Source: Pampus argenteus (Eukaryota; Chordata; Actinopteri; Scombriformes; Stromateidae). From it: a stretch of DNA of 64,000 bases. Position numbers and translations under genes: made by a program. Each line of letters opens with the position of its first letter. Position 1 is the stretch's first letter. Location of the stretch: contig CM072863.1 in the NCBI GenBank assembly GCA_036937835.1, forward strand, positions 12,388,001 to 12,452,000, written 5' to 3'. The notes under the pieces are model-generated. The model saw only the letters and a list, made by a program, of their open reading frames with translations, was not told the origin of the DNA and did not search any database. Of this stretch, positions 1-8,060 are shown piece by piece.

Positions 1-88
1 GGCTAACTTAGTGGCCGTGCAGCGAAGACAGCAGAGATCACAGGGAGAAAAGCAGACATGGCATCTCGGTTGGAAAGGCAGGCCTCAC

Positions 89-215
89 CTCGCTTCGCCC
101 TGGGTGAATTTTTCCTGCTCAGACTGCTGGCTCTTTCTTCCTCCAGTGCAGCTGTTATCTCAGGGTTGTCTTCCACAGTGTACCACACCAGCAGCTCCTC
201 TCCCGGCCCGATAGG
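89..215 (-). CDS. prdm2: prdm2 coding exon 4 (end of PR domain)
   Basis: Acceptor TTGTTGCAG and donor CGAG|GTGAGG. 42 codons plus one base, from PIGPGEELLVWY to the basic stretch SRKNSPRAKR. The next exon lies outside the window. Confidence 0.93.
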
Positions 216-2543
216 CTGCAACAATGAAAGATGAGGTCGGCGACCAATCACAGCCCGGCTTGCTGAGAGGCAATAGGGATATTTGGGCCACTGTGCATCT
301 AATCTGTCTAAGGGGGTGTTTGGAATTTGACAGTGTTTTTTAACCATAGCCTGCAGTATATTCTCTATTTGGCCCACATTTTAGATAGTAAGCCTACATC
401 AGGGCCATATTTCTCTATATGGCTCTGGCCTACATGTAGACGGGAGGTACTATAGATACTGACAAACTTCACAAAGCAATAACACAATGAAAACATAAAT
501 ACTCAATTACAAGTAAACGTAAAGTGAGTGTGCAGAAGTATTGGCAGCAAAATGTATGTCAAGTATTACAAGTATTCATATGCAAAATAGTCCCATTTAC
601 ACGGTTATATTTATCACATTTATTATTGGACTTTTAAATTGTTAATACATGTAAGCTGTATATATATTATGGGGGTCAAAGCAAAGCCATTTTTTAAATT
701 ATGATGTTCTAAAATATTGACCTGAAAAGTAGTTTATAATCATAGCTGTGGACAAAAATGTAGTGGAGTACAAAATGAAAATACTACCACTATACCAAGT
801 ACCTCAAAATTTTACTTATGTACAGTACTTGAGTAAATGTACTTTAGTAGTGAACAAATAGCCTTTAATTGAGCTACAGTGTAATTTAAGGGGAGTTTTT
901 AAAGCATTCATTTAAAATTGATCAGCAGATTTGTTTTAATAGACCAGTGAATCCCAGGTCAATTCAACCAAACTCAGTTATAGTTTTTCATCTTGTGACA
1001 ATATATTCGTACAAAGACTAAGTTGGGATATTCTTATTCTATTTCACAGACGCCCAAGTGCTTTCATCCATGTCCAAACCCAGAAGAATTTTTATTCTTC
1101 CACTTTCTCCATATTTCAGCTCATGTACCACTGCTGAGCTGCGTGAATATGCTTATCTTACCCTTAAAACCTTGTAGTAAATGGCTCTGTTGATCTCCAA
1201 GGGGAAAAGATTCTGTTCTTCACTGGAGCGTGCCCAGTTCACATAACGCAGCCAGTTTCCCTTCATGGGGTCTGTGGCGTCGACACACATCCAGCCCCGT
1301 GCTGGGAAATATATCTACAGGACAAAAGATAGAAATGTGATGTTTAAAAAACATTTGTTTCTCCAGATAAGTATTTGCCAAGAAATGCAATAACATAAAA
1401 AGCTGTTTCTCTTTTTTCCCCAAAGTTATGCCTTGCAAATGCCAGGAGTTTGTGTTGATTTATTGTACACCCATTACAGCTGAGTAATTTTACTATAGCT
1501 ATAGGTGTCGTGGTTGATAATAAATGTAGTTGGGCTCATTTTAGCTAGATACCACAAAAAGGTGGAGTGTTTGAGGAAAGGATCCAACAGAGCAGCCTGT
1601 GACGTACCTCCCACATGTAAACATTACTGGTCACCTGGGACCTTTTTTTCTTCTCTCCAACAAATGGGCCAAACCTCTTGCCTTTAGGAATGACTCGTGA
1701 GGCCCAGACACCTGGAAATAAAAATGAGGAAAAACCATCTCATACCCATTACATTTTAGATTTTCATCATTAAAATGTTTTTTAACAGGTTTTGTGCAGC
1801 GTTGGCCTTTGTGTGAACAAGTGTTTGCCCCTAAATATAACAACTGGTTGGGCCCTGAGCAGCAACAACTGCAATCAAGTGTTTGCAATGAGTCTTTTAC
1901 AGCACTGTGGAGGAATTTTGACTGACTCATCTTTGCAGAAATGTTGTAATTCAGCCACATTGGAGGGTTTTTTCGAGCATGAACCATCTTTTTAAACGTC
2001 ATGCCACAGCATCTCAATAGGATTCAGGTCAGACTTTGACGAGGCCAAAAGTCCAAAGTCTTCACTTTGTTTTTCCTTCAGCCGTTCAGAGGTGGACTTG
2101 CTGGTGTGTTTTGGATCATTGTTCTGCTGCAGAACCCAAATTCACGAACTGACGGTGTTGATGTCCCAACCAACTGATAATCATAGAAAACTAAATAAAC
2201 CAGAAAAAAAAGTGTTTGTCGATCAACTATTAGATCAATTAATCTACAAGCTTCAGTTCTCCATTTTGCGTCTGAACCTAGTCTAACTGTGGTCCAGCGT
2301 AACGGAGAGCATTTTCAGAGTAGTACATCCATGCAGTGCAAGTGGAAATCAACATACTCAAAATCTTTAAAACATACCGTTGTAGTTGCGGCTATCTAAA
2401 CAGACCACAGACAAACTTATTTACTCACCAATGCGGCTTTTATTTACAGAAGAAGGTCCAAGACTCAAACAGTCTGGCAGACCCGTCCACACGTGGGCTG
2501 GAATTTCATCCAGAGTTTCCACCGTTCCACCAGTGATAGCCAT
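89..2543 (-). CDS. prdm2: PR domain zinc finger protein 2 (RIZ1), N-terminal coding exons; gene runs off the left edge
   Basis: PRDM2/RIZ1 is a nuclear PR/SET-domain protein with reported H3K9 methyltransferase activity and a tumour-suppressor role. Four coding exons, read right to left (2543-2429, 1711-1608, 1314-1162, 215-89), join in frame with GT/AG borders and give 166 codons plus one base. The product opens MAITGGTVETLDEIPAHVW and runs into the PR domain: GVWASRVIPKGKRFGPFVG, then GWMCVDATDPMKGNWLRYV, NWARSSEEQNLFPLEINRA and GPGEELLVWY. These follow mammalian PRDM2 almost residue for residue as I remember it. As in other PR domains, the classical SET NHxxxPN motif is absent. The zinc fingers and C-terminus must lie beyond position 1. 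The start at 2543 matches the known N-terminus in length; an in-frame ATG seven codons upstream (2564) is an alternative. Identity is secure. Confidence 0.95.
216..1161. other. prdm2 intron 3
   Basis: AT-rich intron between the last two prdm2 exons present. The only thing recognised is a dispersed repeat around 748-850. Confidence 0.8.
748..850 (+). repeat. Dispersed teleost repeat (AAGTACCTCAAAATTTTACT type), hAT-like MITE fragment
   Basis: The block TACCAAGTACCTCAAAATT, followed by GTACAGTACTTGAGTAAATG and TACTTTAGTA, is the familiar core of a very common teleost nonautonomous element. Family assignment is from memory; the ends are approximate. Confidence 0.5.
1162..1314 (-). CDS. prdm2: prdm2 coding exon 3 (core of PR domain)
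   Basis: Acceptor CCTGTAG and donor AGG|GTAAGA. Exactly 51 codons, IYFPARGWMCV through AIYYKVLR. It contains the PR-domain signature NWARSSEEQNL. Confidence 0.95.
1608..1711 (-). CDS. prdm2: prdm2 coding exon 2 (start of PR domain)
   Basis: Acceptor TTTCCAG and donor GAG|GTACGTC. It encodes 34 whole codons including VIPKGKRFGPFVGEKKKR and ends at the conserved NVYMWE. The phase-1 junction with the preceding exon restores the glycine of IGVWA. Confidence 0.93.
1785..2165 (-). mobile_element. Tc1/mariner-like transposase relic
   Basis: Read on the minus strand, it gives the catalytic-domain motif LQQNNDPKHTSKSTSERLK, then SDLNPIEMLWHDV, then SNVAELQHFCKDES and KIPPQCCKRLIAN across several frames. 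These match the D..34..E region and C-terminal tail of Tc1 transposases (usually QQDNDPKHTS and SPDLNPIE). The first aspartate of that motif is changed to asparagine and frameshifts are present, so the copy is dead. It lies in the first coding intron of prdm2, in the same orientation as the gene. No terminal inverted repeats could be delimited. Confidence 0.85.
2166..2265 (+). repeat. Fragment of a dispersed AT-rich teleost repeat
   Basis: Contains GATAATCATAGAAAACTAAA, then AACCAGAAAA and a GATCAACTATTAGATCAATT-type stretch. These resemble blocks of the repeat seen more fully at 20240-20605 and 62490-62755. It abuts the Tc1 relic. Confidence 0.45.
2429..2543 (-). CDS. prdm2: prdm2 coding exon 1
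   Basis: Encodes residues 1-38 plus one base of codon 39. The donor reads ATTG|GTGAGT. Translation starts at the ATG whose first base is 2543. A T-rich acceptor just upstream (exon start near 2585) suggests that the exon also carries a short 5'UTR. Confidence 0.9.
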
Positions 2544-2585
2544 GACCTCAAACACATAAAACATGTTTTTGTGTTATTGAAAAGC

Positions 2586-3894
2586 CTAAAAAAAAATCTG
2601 TGAAAATATCAAACATCCACAATCCCTGAAAAATTTGTGGATAATACCCTTATTTTTCAATTAACCTGTTCAGGTGGGTTTCCACAAGACAGTGGGCACC
2701 AAGTCTCAGTCATTATCACATGAACTATAAATAAAATGGAGAGAAGATTGAAAAAGCAGCAGCACAGTAACTTAACACAATGATCTCAAAGCGAATTCAT
2801 TCCCGCAATGACAAAAAAAAAAAAAAGAAAATTCACGAGGACTGATTTAAATAGTGCTTCTGGTTTGCCAAGTTCATGACAAGAGACTGCTGTGTCTGTA
2901 TGTCACTGTGGACTATTTGAAAGTTGTAAAATGCAAATTTAATCACAGATGGACAGCATGGTAAATATACGTGCCTCTGGCTAGTAATACTATATTAAAA
3001 AAACTGGTTTGAATCCCTGCATGGCCCTGAATAATGAACTGATGAATTCATGCAGCCAGACTCACTGCTACTACTGATTATCATTATCAATTAACCTGCT
3101 CATTTTTTTCTCAATTAACTGATTAACCATTTAACTTGTACAATGTCAGAAAAGAAGCCGTAACCAGTCAGCTGTTTGCTTGGTAGATGAGTATAAATTC
3201 TCATGTTTGTCAGGAGGTTTGAATTTATGTAAATATTGAGGCAATTGTTAAATAGCACAATAGGCTGCTGGCACATGTCCTGTGGGCTCCTCACTGCATG
3301 CTGAATTAAAAACCCAAAATATTACACACATTTCACTAGCAGATATCTTTATTTTTATTCACATTAACTCAAAAGCCGGTTAATCACATTGGCATTTGAT
3401 CTTATTGTCTCACCAGTTGAGGCTATTTAACACCATCTTCAACTGTAAGGCCTGGGAAAAAAAATAGCTTAACTTTTATTAGCCAGTTCATTTAGGTTCA
3501 TTAGTTTTAGTTGGGTTTTTTTTTTTTTACTATAATCCGCTGGTGTTGGAGTCGTAACCAGACATTTGTAAAGCCCACTTAAGTTCAAACAACAAACGGA
3601 GCAAGAGATTTCATTGTGGGTGTGTGTGTGTGTGTGCGTAAAGCGGATTTAACGCGTTTAGTCTGCGATCATCATAAAAAAAAGTTGTCCAACACAAAAA
3701 AAAAAAAATACGAATACCAAAACCCGTACAGATCCTGGAGGATGCATTTTATTGTTACCCTTGCAGGCTGCTCGTCTGCTGCCCTTATTCCTCCCGAGGC
3801 TGGCCGGAGGAAGCTGCCTGGAGCTTTCTTTCTCCTTTAATGTTGCTTGTCGTAAGGTGGCTTTTGGCTTTAGGCTACTCATACGCGCACTTAC
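2586..3894. other. Probable 5'UTR intron of prdm2; no gene seen
   Basis: AT-rich. Contains a fragment of the dispersed CGATTAAT-type repeat (3074-3160), homopolymer A and T runs, and a GT microsatellite at 3618-3636. A GGTTTGAATCCC stretch near 3006 resembles a tRNA B box and could be a decayed SINE. Confidence 0.55.
3618..3636. repeat. (GT)n microsatellite
   Basis: Uninterrupted GT dinucleotide run. Confidence 0.9.
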
Positions 3895-3980
3895 CTGCTT
3901 TATTTGACCGGGAACTTGTGATATGTGAGCTCTACCTGCTTTCAATCTGCTGAAAATGGCGGATGGAGGCTTGAGTCGGA
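3895..3980 (-). other. prdm2: Probable untranslated first exon of prdm2
   Basis: A consensus splice donor (GCAG|GTAAGT, last exon base 3895) faces the prdm2 coding exons. It lies within about 30-60 bases of a YY1-like GAAAATGGCGG motif (3952-3962). No long reading frame is present. The 5' limit is a guess. The link to prdm2 is inferred from position and orientation only. Confidence 0.45.
3952..3962. promoter_or_regulatory. YY1-like motif near the presumed prdm2 promoter
   Basis: GAAAATGGCGG resembles the AANATGGCGG consensus for YY1, which in vertebrate promoters often lies just downstream of transcription starts. Neighbouring (GTGTA)n repeats run from 3983 to 4002. Confidence 0.4.
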
Positions 3981-5731
3981 TCGTAGTGTAGTGTAGTGTA
4001 GTTGGGAGAGGCAGATCCGTTTATACACGCAGCGATGGGACAATAATGCTCAAGTCAAGGCTGCCAGGAGGCTTTTCATAGACGACAAGACTCCCTGGTC
4101 GCCTCTGATGCAGCCAGTGGCTCAGGTCCTGTCCACACTGCAGCCTAACATGAAACCATGCCAATTAAGTACCTTGCTTACATTCATCTGTGAGCATAAT
4201 GGGCCTGTAGGCTGGTGCCATCTGTGCATCCATGAATAGCTAAGAGGAACTACATAAAACAGATTTTAAAAAACAGCTGATGGAGGAAAAAAAAGCCCCA
4301 AACTTTAATATTTTACGATGAAATGATTTGTTTGTTTGATTAATTTTTTTTTGTCTTGTATTTCCACTTTGCTGCTAATGTAATTTACTGATGCAGCAGG
4401 ATTTTAGGATAAAAGTTCAAGAAAATCTGGAAAATGAAAGTGTGTTAAGATGTGATCAGATGTCAGCATTGAATAGACAAAATCTTTCTTTTAAGCATTA
4501 GTGTAACAAGGTCTAAAAGACTAGAGGTGTGAGATGGATAAAGTACTCTGAAATTTTATATTCAACTGTGGATATATAAGTTCATAGGCTATTTTCTGGA
4601 AAGTCAGTTGAGAAACTGCTGCTGGGTGATATAATCAGACAGCAGTGTTTGATTTGGTTAATCAATCAGTAGTTTCATCACATTGATGCAAAAATCATAA
4701 TGCAGTATTGCCATTAAAGAGTCCTGTTCACTAATTTATAGAATTGCACACTAATTTAAATATTACAGGGGTAGCTGCCAATCATGTGGCAACACAGTAT
4801 TGTCATATTATCCACCCCTTATTATACAAGAAATTACTCTAATAATTCTACTCACATCGAACATGAAAACAGCTCACACAAACCCATTTTTACTTCTGTT
4901 AGTTTCAAGACGAGCAACATCGTTTCCTCTAAGGTGCTCACGGGTATATATATATATATGTGGCTTTTTTCTCCACTGTTCTCTTGAGAGCTGAATAATC
5001 TCCAATAGTATACATTTCCTGTTAAGATGTGTTATTACTTTCCACATAAAGTTGTCACATTGGTTTTCTCATTATTTACAGGTCATGTCTGTAGCCACTA
5101 GAGGCTGCTATGCTACCATAAACAGGCTATGCCCTCTCAGATGCAAGTCTGTGCCTGGAGATTTGTGAACTGTAATTTATAAGAGAAGGACTGATAAGAG
5201 CAAATATATTTAATTTATTTTTTCTGAGCAGTCAGTAGCACAACACCTGACCAGAATGTCAATGTGAGCGAATGCGTGATGTGTGTGTTTGATTGTATAA
5301 AACATGTTTCTGCACAGTGAACAGTCTGAAACATAAAACAGAGTGTCTCTATATCTATAGTTGTATATATCTTTAGTTGTGCATGCTTGCTTAAACCTTA
5401 TATGAAATAATAACTATTCTTTCTGTTAATGATTATGAAAGAAAAGGTGTAACAACTCCTTAAGCAGAGGCTTCATGCCACATTAGGACACAGCTGGCAA
5501 GTACTTACTCTGCAAGTCTGGCACTCAGTGCACCTGAGGGCGCTCAGTCTGGGGTTTTTATGCATAAATTGCAACTTCTGTTCAGAGTTTTCCAACATAT
5601 CCCAGTAATGCTGTTACACGAAGGAAATCACATTGTAGACCTGTCATATACATGAATCATCTGCTTCTCTTATGATTGTAACATCAGTGCTTAAAGCATC
5701 CCTCAGCCAGACATGCTGATTCTTGTCCAAG

Positions 5732-5760
5732 TTTTTAAAGTCTTGTCAAGACTTTAAAAA
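5732..5760. repeat. Perfect 29-bp palindrome
   Basis: The left arm TTTTTAAAGTCTTG (5732-5745) and right arm CAAGACTTTAAAAA (5747-5760) are exact reverse complements around a single T. The AT-rich hairpin is not followed by a T-run and lies far from any exon, so it does not look like a terminator. Function unknown. Confidence 0.95.
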
Positions 5761-6453
5761 GTGTTCAGGATCATTCTTAGTTAGACACAACAAAGTACAA
5801 CACAACATTTAAAATAATTCAAACTCACAACAAATCAGGAATTAAGCCACTATGAAATATTTAGTATGCTCTCTAGAATACCTGATTTGTTGTCTGATTA
5901 CTCTTGATCTTCCTAAATGCATGAAAGATGCACTAATATGCGAATAAAGGCTTCTATGTGTATATAAAGGACACAGTACCTTCTGCAAATGTGTAAATGT
6001 TATGAGAATCTGCATTCTCTTCATCGTGTATTTATTTCATACAGACTCTGGGGGGTTTAGAGTTATGAGAAGTGCAATAAAAACAGGCAACATTTATAAT
6101 GAGATATACCAACCGTACTTGGATGCAGTTATAATACAGAAAGCAGTTTATAGTTTTCATTTGGAACACCATGTCCCCCTCACCATCCTAAAAATATTTA
6201 CAGTGTGCAGAATGAGCCGTAAACATATAGCTGGTGCTGCAGGAATGCCAAAGTATGATTGATAGGAGAGCCTTGCTTCCCATGTTGCATGGCAGCACAG
6301 GGAAAGTGATAGGCCCACTTGGCTCATGCATTTGGTGTGCTGTATGTATGAACCAAGAGGCCATTGGAAACGTACACGCTGTGAAGAACATTTTGTGATT
6401 AAAGGCCGAAACATGTTAAATATTCAGTATACCTGCACACAGTTGATCTTTGT

Positions 6454-6954
6454 GCAACTTTAATTGCCATCTGATCAGTCAGAAAGTCAACAATTCTTCC
6501 ACGATTATTATAACAACATTCACTGCAAATAAACATCACATTTTACAGATCATGACTAGCTTTTTTCACAAGGTTAGTCATATGCTCACATTAATTTATA
6601 GAATAATAATAGAATAGAAAAGTATCACTACTATATCATTCAGATATACACAAGAGTAACGTCTCAAGTATCGAATAATCGCCCCCTACTTATAAGATAC
6701 ATCCCACAGCTTTCATTAGTTAAAGACACAGTGTTAAGATATATACAATGTGTAAGCATAATATTTTGATGTGGTGTTCATTATTAGAGTGGGTGTTTTT
6801 GAGTGTCCAAACCTTGCTGAAACTGTAGCACAATTATTTCATTCAGTTCACTTTCATAAGCAAAGATCCAACACTGTGAAACGTGTTCTGCTCAGTGCTT
6901 TAGTTGCTCCATATTCCTCCAAACAGCTATTCCATTAGTCAGTTCTTCTGTGTC
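6454..6954 (-). other. Possible 3'-terminal exon of the acidic-repeat membrane gene
   Basis: A strong acceptor (CTTCCTCCTATTTTAG, exon start 6954) lies downstream of the stop-containing exon ending near 7957. The only poly(A) signal proposed is a variant ATTAAA on the minus strand at 6464-6459, so the right-to-left end is tentative. If the donor CTACG|GTGAAT at the stop codon is used, this exon would replace the terminal stop by the codons RTQKN and a new stop. If the donor ACAA|GTGAGT is used, it is purely 3'UTR. Confidence 0.35.
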
Positions 6955-7956
6955 CTAAAATAGGAGGAAGATTATAAGTGCAGTAATTAGCACCTGGAAA
7001 AACATATTTTCTCAGTCAGTTCAGCAGCAGATCAGTGATGAGATCCTTCATGAACACACTGTTTTCATTAAGTTAGAGATATTTATATTTCTTTTGTTCC
7101 CTGCGCTCTGGTCAATGATTTGAAGTAGGCTTGTCTGAAGCTATCTCGTGAACTTCCATTCACCAATCAGGATTTAGAAATATTTGAATGAGCACTACTG
7201 GATGGATTGCCATAAACTTTTACTTTACTACTTTTTAACTTTTGTAGATATTCATGACACGAAGAGGATGAATCCTACTGACTGATGATCCCCTGACTAC
7301 GACTACAGTGAGGTGAGGACAATCAGCGTTGCCAGATGGGAAATGTTCAAGTGCCATACCAGAGGCTTAAAATTTTTGTATATTAAAGGAAAATTATCAT
7401 ATGTGAGTCATAACCAAGAGAACAAATGGGCGTGATCATGTCTGAAATTTTTTTTAATTAGTTAGCCTAGAATGACTACAACTACTAACTGTCATAAAAT
7501 TATCAAATTATCATATCGTATTAGAGTAAAAGTGATCATCTAAGTACGATAATTATTGTACATCTGGCAAGGGTGTTGACATTAGTGGTTCAGAGTGACA
7601 TATCTTTACAACTACTGGATGAGACATTCATGTGTCAGGGCAAATCTTAATAACTCCGTTGAGCCCCTGACTTTCCTTCTAGCAACATCACCATTTTTTA
7701 TTTGCCCAATACTTTGGTTCTTGTCTTGTGTTAAATGTTTAAATGTTGATGTTGCTTATGGATTAAAGAATATTTAATGCTATCGAGAAATATGATTTGA
7801 AGCTACAGTATGTTACTTTACACATAAACCTTTCGGGGGTATTAACAACAAAAATAATCATTATTACTTAACTATATATTACTAAATTACAGTGTATAAT
7901 AATAATTGTGGATTCAAGCTAATTCACTTTGGTGACATCGATATACTCACTTGTAT

Positions 7957-8060
7957 TCACCGTAGTTTCTTGGATATGGTTATCAAAACAAATCCAATAA
8001 CGATAAAAGACATCAGTGTGAAGAACGCTGCACCGAGCACCGCCGCTCTGCGCACCGGAA
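7957..8060 (-). CDS. Acidic-repeat membrane protein, exon 3 (transmembrane segment and tail)
   Basis: Acceptor TTTTGGTCTCTCAG. Completes a valine codon across the junction, then PVRR, a 24-residue hydrophobic helix and SKKLR, followed by TGA at 7959-7957. A second donor-like GTGAGT lies six bases past the stop. Confidence 0.75.

Larger units (their letters stand above)
4005..7956. other. Intergenic region between prdm2 and the acidic-repeat membrane gene
   Basis: AT-rich, with no convincing host coding exon on either strand. It holds a perfect 29-bp palindrome (5732-5760), a short TA run near 4940-4960, and a probable 3'-terminal exon of the upstream gene starting at 6954. Confidence 0.6.
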
